DNA of 10,523 nucleotides from Nitrospiria bacterium (GTDB lineage: Bacteria; Nitrospirota; CAKKRA01; 9FT-COMBO-42-15): contig CAKKST010000144.1 in the NCBI GenBank assembly GCA_919903585.1, positions 1 through 10,523 of the forward strand. The letters are read 5' to 3'. Position 1 is the stretch's first letter; each line of letters starts with the position of its first letter. Positions 1 to 7,461 of the stretch are shown one piece after another. A program made the translations under genes and the position numbers. The notes below the pieces were generated by a model that saw only the letters and a program-made list of their open reading frames with translations, was not told the origin of the DNA and did not search any database.

Positions 1-1
1 T

Positions 2-484
2 ATGCCTGATGAAGAGGTATTAGAGCAGAATACAGATGAAGAGCCTATAGAACCATCTGTACAATACTGCACCTTTAAATTTGAGAATGAATTATATGGG
101 ATTGAGATATCATATATACAGGAGATAATAAATATACAGAAGATATTTAAGGCGCCTGCAGCGCCTGAGTATATCCTTGGAGTAATTAACCTAAGAGGCA
201 ATATAGTCCCTGTGATTGACATAAAACCGATTTTAAAAAAGCCGTCATGGAAGGCGGATGTTAACAGCAATATTATTCTTATAAACTCCGGCAATATGAT
301 TGTGGGGATAGTAGTGGATCAGATCGGCGATGTAGTTTTTCTTACAAGGTCAGACATAGAGTCTGTGGAAATAAGGAGGGGCGAGGAGATGGCAAGATAC
401 CTTATAGGCATAAGCAAACTGCCTGATAAGGTTCTGGCGCTCCTTGATCCCAAGAAGATAATTGATGATACGAAATTAGGATAA
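2..484 (+). CDS. cheW: CheW-type chemotaxis coupling protein (PilI-like position)
   Basis: This 160-residue protein is a CheW scaffold that would link chemoreceptors to the CheA kinase at the inner face of the membrane. A short acidic N-terminus (about residues 1-19) precedes a single CheW domain (about 20-157). The hallmark segment VINLRG is at 61-66, followed by the strand IVPVID, and the second subdomain carries GIVVDQIGDV at 102-111. The length is normal for the family. The ATG at base 2 is the first available start, but the window begins one base earlier, so an upstream start and the ribosome binding site cannot be judged. It is the most canonical of the three CheW proteins here and lies 21 bases before the receptor gene, the pilI-pilJ order known from type IV pilus chemosensory operons. 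The CheW assignment is secure; the PilI relationship is inference from order. Confidence 0.93.
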   Translation: MPDEEVLEQNTDEEPIEPSVQYCTFKFENELYGIEISYIQEIINIQKIFKAPAAPEYILGVINLRGNIVPVIDIKPILKKPSWKADVNSNIILINSGNMIVGIVVDQIGDVVFLTRSDIESVEIRRGEEMARYLIGISKLPDKVLALLDPKKIIDDTKLG

Positions 485-493
485 TATTTAATT

Positions 494-500
494 AGGGAGG
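494..500 (+). promoter_or_regulatory. Strong ribosome binding site of the chemoreceptor gene
   Basis: AGGGAGG lies five bases before the ATG at 506, a near-consensus Shine-Dalgarno sequence and the strongest in the operon. It fixes the receptor start and fits high receptor production relative to the kinase, whose start at 2485 lacks a comparable site. Confidence 0.8.
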
Positions 501-505
501 TATTT

Positions 506-2395
506 ATGGCAGAAGGAAGGGAGAAAAGGCGCATTGAACCGCCATCAGGAAGGGGATTCGGCCTTGGTCTTAGTATCAAAGTTGCAATTCTTATAATTGC
601 CACAACACTGGTACTGGGAATTGTTGCTGGCTATCAGTTTATTACTGCATTTAAATCAGAGATGGAGATAGAGATAACGAAAAGGGGAGTCGCTATGGCA
701 AAGGGTGTTGCAGATAAGGCGCAAAACCCTGTTCTGACAAATAGTGTGGATATACTCAAAAATATTGTTACTGAGACCAAGAAAGAGGACACTACTATAA
801 GCCATGTCCTCATAAAAAGTGATGAGGGCAAGATATTGGCCCACACCTTTGAGGGGAATGTCCCGGATGTGTTTTTAAAGGAGGAGAAGCACGAAGGCGA
901 GAAGAAGGGCGAGTCAAAGGGTTATGAGAGAAGGTTAAATATCGGCGGCGAGGAGGTAATAGATACTGACCAGCCTATTCTAAAAGGCCTTATAGGAAGC
1001 GTGCACCTTGGTATGTCTATGGCAGAAATAAAAAAAGAGGTTAATAGTCGTATTATTGAGCTCCTTATATACTTTGGCGGGGCATTTCTATTGATTACTA
1101 TAGTTGCTATTGTGGTCGCAAATAAGGTTATGGTCAATCCTATTAAAGATATTATAAGTGTAGCAGAAAAAGTTGGTCAGGGCGACCTGAGCCATGAACT
1201 TGAGATAAGAAGCTCTGATGAGCTTGGCCACCTTGCAGAGACCTTTAACGATACCATTGCGCGCCTTAGGACAATGGTGCAAACAGAGGCAGAGAGGGAT
1301 AAATTACAGGCACAGGTTATGGACCTCCTTGATGTCGTTTCCACAGCAGCAGACGGAGACCTGACTGTTCAGGCAGAGGTTACATCAGATGCCCTCGGCT
1401 CTGTTGCCGATGCATTCAATCTGATGGTTAACGGGCTTAATAATCTTATTGAGCAGGTCAGAGAATCAGGTATGGAGGTCAAGACCGCCACAGATACCAT
1501 GCTCGGCGCCATAGGCGAGATGAGCAGGGGCGCTGAGGAGCAGGTGGTACAGATAAATAAGGCATCATCAGTTGTTGACAGCATGGCCATGTCAATGCAG
1601 CAGGTTGCATCAAATACAGAAGAGGCGGCAAATGCTGCAAGACATGCAACAGAGGCTGCAAATAAAGGCGAGAAGGCAGTTGCTGAGACAATTGCAGGCA
1701 TGCACAGGATAAGATCTACGGTTCAGGGGACAAGCAAGAAGATAAAGAGCCTCGGAGAGCGGTCAATGGAGATTGGCAAGATTATTGAGGTTATTAATGA
1801 CATTGCCGCCCAGACAAACCTCCTTGCCTTAAATGCTGCTATTGAGGCGGCGAGGGCAGGCGAGCAGGGACGCGGTTTTGCAGTCGTTGCTGATGAAATC
1901 AGAAAGCTCGCAGAGAGGTCATCCAAGGCAACAAAAGAAATTGCAGGCCTTATTAAAGGCATACAGGTTGAGACAAACGAGGCAGTTACAGCAATGGAGA
2001 ATGGAACAAGGGATGTTGAGGATGGCACGGTTCTCGCTGACAGCGCAGGCGCAGCCCTCAAGGCAATTGAAGGCATCGTTTCAAAGGCAGCATCGCTTAT
2101 ACAGGGGATATCAGTAGCAGCAAAACAGCAGGTGGAAGGCGCGGTGGGTGTTGTGCGTTCAATGGAGACAACATCAAAGATATCACAGAAGACATTTGAA
2201 TCCTCCCGTGAGACAATGAAGATCATCTCACAGCTTTCAAACATGACAGACAGGCTGGGCGAGGCCATTGGAAGATTTAAGACCGGCAGGGCATTAAAAG
2301 CAGGCGCTGCCAGCCCTGCTATTGCCATGAGTAAAACTGCTATGCCTCAGGAGGAGGAAGTCATCCTGTTAACAGATGACATGAGGGTATCCTAA
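506..2395 (+). CDS. Methyl-accepting chemotaxis protein with two HAMP-like modules (PilJ-like)
   Basis: A 629-residue transmembrane chemoreceptor. Visible order: basic cytoplasmic N-terminus; TM1 about 24-46; extracytoplasmic sensor region about 47-184, probably a small Cache/PAS-like fold with a charged loop at 126-143; TM2 about 185-208; HAMP 1 about 206-258; a second HAMP-like unit about 265-318, with [12 protein letters not shown] at 281-292; then the signalling coiled coil. The invariant hairpin tip is plain: [20 protein letters not shown] at 432-451, followed by [18 protein letters not shown]. The arms flanking the tip are about 18-20 heptads each by residue count. The second HAMP-like segment recalls PilJ receptors of twitching/phototaxis systems (recollection, not a search). 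There is no NWETF-like C-terminal pentapeptide and no CheR/CheB gene in the window, so whether adaptation by methylation occurs is open. The ligand cannot be read from sequence. The gene sits between cheW and cheA. Confidence 0.95.
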   Translation: MAEGREKRRIEPPSGRGFGLGLSIKVAILIIATTLVLGIVAGYQFITAFKSEMEIEITKRGVAMAKGVADKAQNPVLTNSVDILKNIVTETKKEDTTISHVLIKSDEGKILAHTFEGNVPDVFLKEEKHEGEKKGESKGYERRLNIGGEEVIDTDQPILKGLIGSVHLGMSMAEIKKEVNSRIIELLIYFGGAFLLITIVAIVVANKVMVNPIKDIISVAEKVGQGDLSHELEIRSSDELGHLAETFNDTIARLRTMVQTEAERDKLQAQVMDLLDVVSTAADGDLTVQAEVTSDALGSVADAFNLMVNGLNNLIEQVRESGMEVKTATDTMLGAIGEMSRGAEEQVVQINKASSVVDSMAMSMQQVASNTEEAANAARHATEAANKGEKAVAETIAGMHRIRSTVQGTSKKIKSLGERSMEIGKIIEVINDIAAQTNLLALNAAIEAARAGEQGRGFAVVADEIRKLAERSSKATKEIAGLIKGIQVETNEAVTAMENGTRDVEDGTVLADSAGAALKAIEGIVSKAASLIQGISVAAKQQVEGAVGVVRSMETTSKISQKTFESSRETMKIISQLSNMTDRLGEAIGRFKTGRALKAGAASPAIAMSKTAMPQEEEVILLTDDMRVS

Positions 2396-2413
2396 AAAAG
2401 GATTCAAGTGGCC

Positions 2414-2467
2414 GAGGGGTTAAGGGTTCAAGTGAAAAAAATATTCACCCGACCCCCTGAGCCCCTC
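2414..2467 (+). promoter_or_regulatory. Imperfect long hairpin in the receptor-cheA gap
   Basis: The gap 2396-2484 can fold as a long stem. GAGGGG (2414-2419) pairs with CCCCTC (2462-2467), AGGG (2423-2426) with CCCT (2455-2458), and GTGAA (2432-2436) with TTCAC (2444-2448), around an A-rich loop at 2437-2443. A few mismatches and bulges interrupt it. Only TTT follows the stem directly, then GGATTTTAAA, so it is a weak candidate for an intrinsic terminator. An attenuator, an mRNA-processing or stability element, or a dispersed intergenic repeat are alternatives. A near-repeat, GGATTCAAGTG (2400-2410) and GGGTTCAAGTG (2424-2434), adds to the impression of an inserted repetitive element. Confidence 0.5.
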
Positions 2468-2484
2468 TTTGGATTTTAAATATT

Positions 2485-5076
2485 ATGGCAAAGGGCTTTG
2501 ATAAATCAGCAATAATTGAATTCTTTCTTATTGAGGCAGGCGACCATATTACAAACCTCAACAGCAACCTCCTTGCCCTTGAGAACAATCCCCAGAATAT
2601 TGAATTAATTGACAGCCTCTTCCGTGATGCCCATACACTAAAGGGCTCATCAGCCATGATGGGTTTTGGGGTTGTCAGTGATGTTGCCCATCGTGCAGAG
2701 GACATCCTTGAGTCTGTAAGATCAGGGAAGATCGTCCCTGACAGGGAGACAATCAATTTTGTCTTTGAGGTGCTTGATATAGTGAAGGTCCTCCTTGATG
2801 ATATTGCCTCTGGAAGGAGCGAGGACGGCTCCCTGAGGGACGCAATCAATAAGAAATATGACATACTTGTTAACAGAAGGGCGGGAAAAGAACAGGCTGA
2901 GGCAGAGATTCCTGTGGAAGGTGTTTCTACTGAGGCAGAGGATGAGTCAATTGATAAGGTCTATCAGTCTCTGGATAAGATCTTTGTTGAAAAAGAGGAA
3001 GGCGAATCCGATGTTATAAATGTGGATGAGGCCATTAAAGAGGTTGAAGAGGAGAGCGAGGTAAAAGAGGAAAATAAAGCAGAAGATGAAGAGGCAGAGG
3101 TTTCGTCTGCTGCAGGGCCTGCGAGGCCATTGGAGGTAGAACGAAGACCTCCCGGCAGGCGCAGCGCTGATGTAAGTGATATAGAAAAGAGGACGATCCG
3201 TGTACAGATAGACCAGCTTTCTAATCTGATGAACCTTGCCGGCGAATTGGTTGTTAACAGAAACAGGGTGGTAGGACAGCTTGAGTCTGTCAGGGATATA
3301 AGGGATGAGCTTGAAAAGAGCAAGGCGCGGCTTTTAAAGGTTGTTAAGGACTTTGAGGGCAAATACGAATTCAATCTCTCGCCAATGAGCTTCTCTTCTG
3401 ATGTTGCAGAAAAGAAGAAGGCGCAGGGAGCAGGGGGATTTGAAGGCTTCTTTGAGCTTGAGTTTGACAGGTATGACGATTTTAATATCCTTTCCCGCAA
3501 GCTTGTAGAGATCACAAATGATATGTCCGAGATAATGGTAGAGCTCTCCGGATTCTTTTATAAGATTGAAGAGGGCGCATCCCAGATAAGCAAGATAACC
3601 ACAAGCCTGCAGGAGGAGATCACCTTAGTACGAATGGTTGAAATAGAAAAGCTCTTCCAGAGGTTTACGAGGCTGGTAAGGGATGTTTCCCAAAGTCAGA
3701 ATAAGAAGGTAAGGATTGACTTTATCGGCGGTGATACTAAGATTGATAAGGCGGTATTTGAACTAATAGCTGATCCGCTGATCCATATAATTAGAAATGC
3801 AATATCACATGGCATTGAGGCGCCTTATGACCGCAAATTAAACGGCAAGGATGAGACAGGACTGGTGTATGTTAAGGCCCATCAGGAAGGGAATAATGTT
3901 GTAATTGAGATAGGCGATGACGGCAATGGTATAAATCCCGATGATGTAAAAGAGGCAGCGATCGGGAAGAAATTTATTGCGAGGGCTGAAAAGGATACGT
4001 TGACAGATGAAGAGGCAATAAACCTTATATTCCTGCCGGGATTTTCCACATCTAAAGAGATTAGTGCCATATCCGGCAGGGGTGTCGGCATGGATGTGGT
4101 GAAGACCAATATAATGAAGCTGAACGGCCAGATTGAGGTGCAGACAGAGGTTGGGGCAGGCACTAAATTCATAATAAAACTGCCATCCACATTGGCTGTA
4201 TCACAGGCATTGATTGTTAAATCAGGGGATCAGGAGTTTGCCATCCCCCTGAACCTGATTGATGAGACAACAAGATTTTCGCAGAAGGAGATAGATTATG
4301 TTGCAGGCTCTGAGGTGGTTAATCTAAGGGGAAGAGTTCTCCCTCTCCTGCGGCTTGAGAAGGTGCTCAATCTCCATGCCTCGCGTGAAAAAAGCCTGCA
4401 TCCTGTTAATCTTAATCCGACGCTTATATTGAAACTGGCTGAAAAGAAGATAGCCCTTATGGTTGATGATATTACTGGGCAGGAAGAGATTGTTGTCAAG
4501 GGAGTGGGGGCTTATTTAAAGAACCTCAAGTTCTTTTCCGGAGCTACCATTTCCGGAGATGGTGATGTAAGATTCATAATAGATACTGCTGCGCTGGTTT
4601 CCGAGAGCCTCCTGACAGGCAAGAAGGCTGTGGATGTAAAGACCTCTCTCAGGGCAGAGAAGAAGACAGCAGATGCAGGGGTCTCTGTAAAGAAGCAGGA
4701 TATCTCTCTTGAAAAGCCGAGGATTATTATTGTAGATGATTCTATAAGTATAAGAAAGTATGTAAGCCACTTTCTTATAAGGGCAGGTTATGAGGTTGAG
4801 GTGGCAAGCGACGGCTTTGAGGCCCTGAATAAGGTGGGACAGATAAAGGTAGACCTGATTATTACAGACCTTGAGATGCCGATAATGCATGGATATGAGC
4901 TTATTGCAGAATTAAAGAGGAATCCTGAACTCAGTAATATACCTATAATAGTACTGACATCAAGGGCAGGCGAGAAGCACAGGCAGAAGGCCTTTGAAAT
5001 GGGCGCGCAGGAATATGTGGTAAAGCCCTTTGAAGAAGAGGTGCTTCTGGAGGGGGTTAAAAAGCTTCTGAAGTAG
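2485..5076 (+). CDS. cheA: Hybrid chemotaxis histidine kinase CheA with C-terminal receiver (ChpA/PilL-like)
   Basis: An 863-residue cytoplasmic kinase that would autophosphorylate under receptor/CheW control. Domains: Hpt (about 6-125) with phospho-acceptor His50 in AHTLKGSS; a long acidic linker (about 134-228) without a recognisable P2 domain; an enlarged P3 dimerisation region (about 235-395); HATPase (about 396-570) with N-box residues N438 and H442 (RNAISHG), G1 GDDGNGI at 477-483, F-box FLPGFST at 516-522 and G2 GRGVGMDVV at 531-539; CheW-like P5 (about 571-712) with VVNLRGRVLPLL at 611-622; receiver (about 745-863) with D751/D752, phospho-acceptor D795, T825 and K847. All catalytic signatures are intact. 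The roughly 70-residue P3 enlargement (LEFDRYDDFNILSRKL at 325-340) resembles ChpA/PilL-type kinases from memory, but this protein has one Hpt where ChpA has several. ATG 2485 is the first ATG after an in-frame stop at 2458; its ribosome site is weak (GGA at 2471). A hairpin lies just upstream. Confidence 0.96.
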   Translation: MAKGFDKSAIIEFFLIEAGDHITNLNSNLLALENNPQNIELIDSLFRDAHTLKGSSAMMGFGVVSDVAHRAEDILESVRSGKIVPDRETINFVFEVLDIVKVLLDDIASGRSEDGSLRDAINKKYDILVNRRAGKEQAEAEIPVEGVSTEAEDESIDKVYQSLDKIFVEKEEGESDVINVDEAIKEVEEESEVKEENKAEDEEAEVSSAAGPARPLEVERRPPGRRSADVSDIEKRTIRVQIDQLSNLMNLAGELVVNRNRVVGQLESVRDIRDELEKSKARLLKVVKDFEGKYEFNLSPMSFSSDVAEKKKAQGAGGFEGFFELEFDRYDDFNILSRKLVEITNDMSEIMVELSGFFYKIEEGASQISKITTSLQEEITLVRMVEIEKLFQRFTRLVRDVSQSQNKKVRIDFIGGDTKIDKAVFELIADPLIHIIRNAISHGIEAPYDRKLNGKDETGLVYVKAHQEGNNVVIEIGDDGNGINPDDVKEAAIGKKFIARAEKDTLTDEEAINLIFLPGFSTSKEISAISGRGVGMDVVKTNIMKLNGQIEVQTEVGAGTKFIIKLPSTLAVSQALIVKSGDQEFAIPLNLIDETTRFSQKEIDYVAGSEVVNLRGRVLPLLRLEKVLNLHASREKSLHPVNLNPTLILKLAEKKIALMVDDITGQEEIVVKGVGAYLKNLKFFSGATISGDGDVRFIIDTAALVSESLLTGKKAVDVKTSLRAEKKTADAGVSVKKQDISLEKPRIIIVDDSISIRKYVSHFLIRAGYEVEVASDGFEALNKVGQIKVDLIITDLEMPIMHGYELIAELKRNPELSNIPIIVLTSRAGEKHRQKAFEMGAQEYVVKPFEEEVLLEGVKKLLK

Positions 5077-5101
5077 GTTATATAGGTCATATAGGTAATT
5101 T
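5075..5101 (+). repeat. Three 9-base tandem units between cheA and the next cheW
   Basis: AGGTTATAT, AGGTCATAT and AGGTAATTT follow one another directly, the first two differing at one base and the third more degenerate. The array starts inside the cheA stop codon and its last AGGT (5093-5096) sits six bases before the ATG at 5103, so it also supplies the probable ribosome binding site. Slipped-strand change in copy number would alter spacer length but keep an AGGT close to the start. It may simply be low-complexity spacer. Confidence 0.55.
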
Positions 5102-5102
5102 T

Positions 5103-5552
5103 ATGGATAAGGCAAAGGCAGAAGAGCAGGTTATAATATTTTTATTAAAAGGCGAAAAATTCGGCCTTAATATAAAGAATCTGATATCTATCAGCGAGCC
5201 AGGCGAATTAAAGGAAGAAAGAGGGGAAGGGGTATACAGGGGCAGGCTGTCAGTCAGATCAAAGGAGGCGCCTGTTGTAAACCTGAATATGCTCCTGCAG
5301 CTCGGTGAAGGCAATTTCAGTGACAACGTAAAGATACTTGTGCTGGGGAATCCCAATAAGATGATAGGTCTGATAGTAGACGCAGTTTTAGAGGTTATTT
5401 CTTTTTCCCCCAAGGCAATAAGGCCTCTGCCAAAGATGATAATGGACAGCAGCATTACTTATTTTACGGGGGTCGGCAGGGTAAATGGCGAGGCGGTGCT
5501 TTTTTTAAATGAAAGTGAAATAATCTCTGCGTCCTATGCAGGAAAGGCCTGA
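5103..5552 (+). CDS. Divergent CheW-domain protein (second copy)
   Basis: This 149-residue protein is one CheW domain with little else. The opening EEQVIIFLLKGEKFGLNI (7-24) matches the first strands of CheW, and LGNPNKMIGLIVDAVLEVIS (81-100) matches the second subdomain, including the GLIVDxVxEV pattern. The usual N-L-R-G segment is degenerate: where it belongs the protein has YRGRLSVRSKEAPVVNLNML (45-64). The positions that bind CheA and the receptor tip may therefore differ from a canonical CheW. It starts 26 bases after cheA and its TGA overlaps the next ATG by one base (TGATG), so it is co-translated with a third CheW-like protein. A dedicated coupling or regulatory role similar to ChpC of type IV pilus systems is possible, but this is inference from context. 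Domain assignment is good; precise role is unknown. Confidence 0.85.
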   Translation: MDKAKAEEQVIIFLLKGEKFGLNIKNLISISEPGELKEERGEGVYRGRLSVRSKEAPVVNLNMLLQLGEGNFSDNVKILVLGNPNKMIGLIVDAVLEVISFSPKAIRPLPKMIMDSSITYFTGVGRVNGEAVLFLNESEIISASYAGKA

Positions 5553-6004
5553 TGGAAAAGAAGGCTTCCGAATATCAGTTCATGATATTTCGGATATTTG
5601 ATAAACTCTTTGGGGCGAGGCTTAATGACACAGTTGAGATATTGCCGCCTGCTAAGATAAGGGAGATACCCCTTTCCTATTTTTATGTAAAAGGGATAAT
5701 GGATTACAGGGGTGATTTCCTGCCGGTGGTAAGCCTCAGGAGGAGATTCAGCCTTGATGACCCTATTGATGGCGAGAGGTTTGTTGTGATAATAAATTTA
5801 AGCGAACGACTCGGCCTGACAGTTGATGAGGTAATGGGAATTGCTACGGTTGAAGAAGGCAAGATAGAACCGCCGCCGCCAAAGGTAATGGGGATCGGTT
5901 CTCAATATATAAAGGGGATTATAAAATACGATGAGAGGCCTGTTGTAATACTTGATTTGTATGCGCTCTTTACGACCCAATGGAGAATTCAGATGGCGCT
6001 TTAG
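5552..6004 (+). CDS. CheW-domain protein (third copy)
   Basis: A 150-residue single-domain CheW-like protein. The strand EYQFMIFRIFDKLFGARL (7-24) opens the fold. VKGIMDYRGDFLPVVSLRRR (46-65) stands where canonical CheW has GVINLRG followed by VPVIDL, keeping R-G and the hydrophobic strand but changing N-L to D-Y. LGLTVDEVMGIATVE (87-101) is the second-subdomain signature, and IKGIIKYDERPVVILDL (120-136) forms the last strands. It overlaps the preceding gene by one base, with GGAAAGG (5541-5547) as the likely ribosome site. The next gene starts 29 bases downstream. Three unlike CheW proteins for one CheA and one receptor suggest a mixed array or specialised adaptors. The family call is firm; the division of labour is inference. 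Confidence 0.88.
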   Translation: MEKKASEYQFMIFRIFDKLFGARLNDTVEILPPAKIREIPLSYFYVKGIMDYRGDFLPVVSLRRRFSLDDPIDGERFVVIINLSERLGLTVDEVMGIATVEEGKIEPPPPKVMGIGSQYIKGIIKYDERPVVILDLYALFTTQWRIQMAL

Positions 6005-6019
6005 GCCGAATGACTCTTT

Positions 6020-6027
6020 AGGAAGGA
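6020..6027 (+). promoter_or_regulatory. Ribosome binding site of the repeat-bearing response regulator
   Basis: AGGAAGGA lies six bases before the ATG at 6034 and supports that start, which also places the receiver's first strand (KLLLADSS) right at the N-terminus as expected. Confidence 0.7.
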
Positions 6028-6033
6028 ATGTGA

Positions 6034-7461
6034 ATGCCCAGAAAATTACTTCTTGCAGACAGCAGCATAACGATTCAAAAGGTGGTTGAATTCAGCCTTT
6101 CCACTGAGGGCTTTGATGTTACCTCAGCGAGGGATGGAGAGACTGCCATCAGACTGGCAGAGGAGATAATGCCTGATATTATTCTTGCCGATATATTCCT
6201 GCCGGGGATTGACGGGTATGAGTTGTGCAAAAGGATAAAGGCGAGTGAAAGGCTTAAGAATATCCCTGTTATTTTATTAGTCGGCAAGCCTGATTTTTTT
6301 GACATGAATAAGGCAAACCTCTCAGGCGCCTCAGATTACCTTAATAAACCATTTGAATCAGCAGAGCTTATTGACAAGGCAATAAGCTACATAGGCAATA
6401 GCAGCGGTGTGGATGCCTATGAGGTTGTGGAGCTTACTGAGGAAGATGCAATATCCCTGAAAGAAGAAGCAGCATTCGAAACAATACCTATTGAGGATAT
6501 AAAGATTGAGGAGATAAAAGAAGATGAGGCCAGCGGCAGAGAACTATCAGGCGGCGAGGGCCTTTTAGGAGATATGGAGCTTGTCTCCTTTGAGAACCTT
6601 GATAGGGCGAGGGAGCTGGAACATGAGATAGGCCAGAAGATAATTATAGAGCCAGAAAAGAAGTCAGAAAAGAAGAAGGAAGAGGGGGATATACCATTTT
6701 ATGATATAACTGAATTAGCAGGCGAAGGGGAGGCAAAACCTGCTGCAAAGGCTGTATCCAAAGAGGATATAGTCGCAGCTATAAAGGGCATGCTGTCTCC
6801 TGAGATGCTTAAGAAAGAGGCTGCCGGTGTAATTGAAACTGCTGTAAAGGGCATTGTAGGGGCAGTCTCCACAAGGGAGATAAAGGAACAGGTGGTAATG
6901 GCAGCCCAGAAATATTGTAAAGATGCAGCCGCAGGCATTTCTAAAGATGAGATCATGTCTGAGATGAAGATGGTATTGAATCAGGTGGTTAGAGAGAGGG
7001 TTGGCGGTATATCCTCGCAGGAGATAAAAGATGAGCAGATGCGTGTGGTGAGGGAATCAACCAAGGATATTGTAAAATCAGTATCGCCTGATGCTGTTAT
7101 AAGGGAGTTAAGGAAGGATTTAGAGGCGCATGGCAGGAGGATGATAGAGGATGCCTCGTCAAGGGATGCAATCAATGACGTGATAAGGGATACTGTACAG
7201 AAACTTATTCCTTCTGACATAAAGAAGGAAGTGCTCTCAGTTATTAATGAAGAGGCAAAGAAACTTGCCAAGAACCTTTCAATAGATGATATAGGAAAAG
7301 AAATAGAGAGCGCCACTGCAAGGATATTTGAGGAAAAGATAGAGGGGATGATTATTAATGTCTCAAAGGATATTGCAGAGAAGGTTGTGTGGGAGGTAGT
7401 TCCATCCCTTGCAGAGGTAATAATAACCAGAGAGATTGAAAAGCTCAAGGCCGAAGGGTGA
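6034..7461 (+). CDS. Response regulator: degenerate receiver plus 24-residue helical repeats
   Basis: A 475-residue protein with three parts. Residues 1-120 are a CheY-like receiver with phospho-acceptor D53 (ILADIFLPG) and K105 (NKPFE). The usual acidic pair is reduced to A8-D9 and the conserved Thr/Ser is Val83 (LLVGKP), so phosphorylation or its read-out may be altered. Residues 121-240 are an acidic, lysine-rich, probably flexible linker. Residues 241-475 are predicted helical, with Ser residues at 255, 279, 303, 327, 351 and 375, exactly 24 apart; each begins a unit of the form (V/I/L)S-x-x-E-I, like a helix N-cap. The protein ends with VVWEVVPSLAEVIITREI (451-468). I recall similar tails on other bacterial receiver proteins but cannot name a family. 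There is no DNA-binding or enzyme domain, so output by protein-protein contact is likely (inference). The stop overlaps the next start (GTGA). Confidence 0.85.
   Translation: MPRKLLLADSSITIQKVVEFSLSTEGFDVTSARDGETAIRLAEEIMPDIILADIFLPGIDGYELCKRIKASERLKNIPVILLVGKPDFFDMNKANLSGASDYLNKPFESAELIDKAISYIGNSSGVDAYEVVELTEEDAISLKEEAAFETIPIEDIKIEEIKEDEASGRELSGGEGLLGDMELVSFENLDRARELEHEIGQKIIIEPEKKSEKKKEEGDIPFYDITELAGEGEAKPAAKAVSKEDIVAAIKGMLSPEMLKKEAAGVIETAVKGIVGAVSTREIKEQVVMAAQKYCKDAAAGISKDEIMSEMKMVLNQVVRERVGGISSQEIKDEQMRVVRESTKDIVKSVSPDAVIRELRKDLEAHGRRMIEDASSRDAINDVIRDTVQKLIPSDIKKEVLSVINEEAKKLAKNLSIDDIGKEIESATARIFEEKIEGMIINVSKDIAEKVVWEVVPSLAEVIITREIEKLKAEG
6793..7206 (+). repeat. Coding region for six 24-residue helical repeats
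   Basis: Residues 254-391 of the response regulator read as five complete 24-residue units and a sixth that breaks off after 18. Unit starts are LSPEML, VSTREI, ISKDEI, ISSQEI, VSPDAV and ASSRDA, that is a 72-base period. Most units have a hydrophobic residue, Ser, two variable residues, Glu/Asp, then a hydrophobic residue. Less regular units continue to about residue 442 (IPSDIK at 392, LSIDDI at 415). The units differ strongly outside the header, so the duplication is old and kept by structure rather than recent. Confidence 0.75.

Noticed and set aside
1723..2328. 201-codon open frame on the minus strand
   Set aside because: It lies wholly inside the receptor's signalling domain, whose + strand reading is unmistakable. 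Its translation shows no recognisable motif, and such frames arise from alanine/glutamate-rich codon composition.
2964..3515. 183-codon open frame on the minus strand within cheA
   Set aside because: Ser-rich translation typical of the antisense of Glu/Lys-rich coding sequence, fully overlapped by cheA with intact domains.
4546..4563. 18-base near-palindrome (ACCAT...ATGGT) within cheA
   Set aside because: It lies in the well-conserved P5 coding region with two mismatched positions, and is expected by chance in a window of this size.
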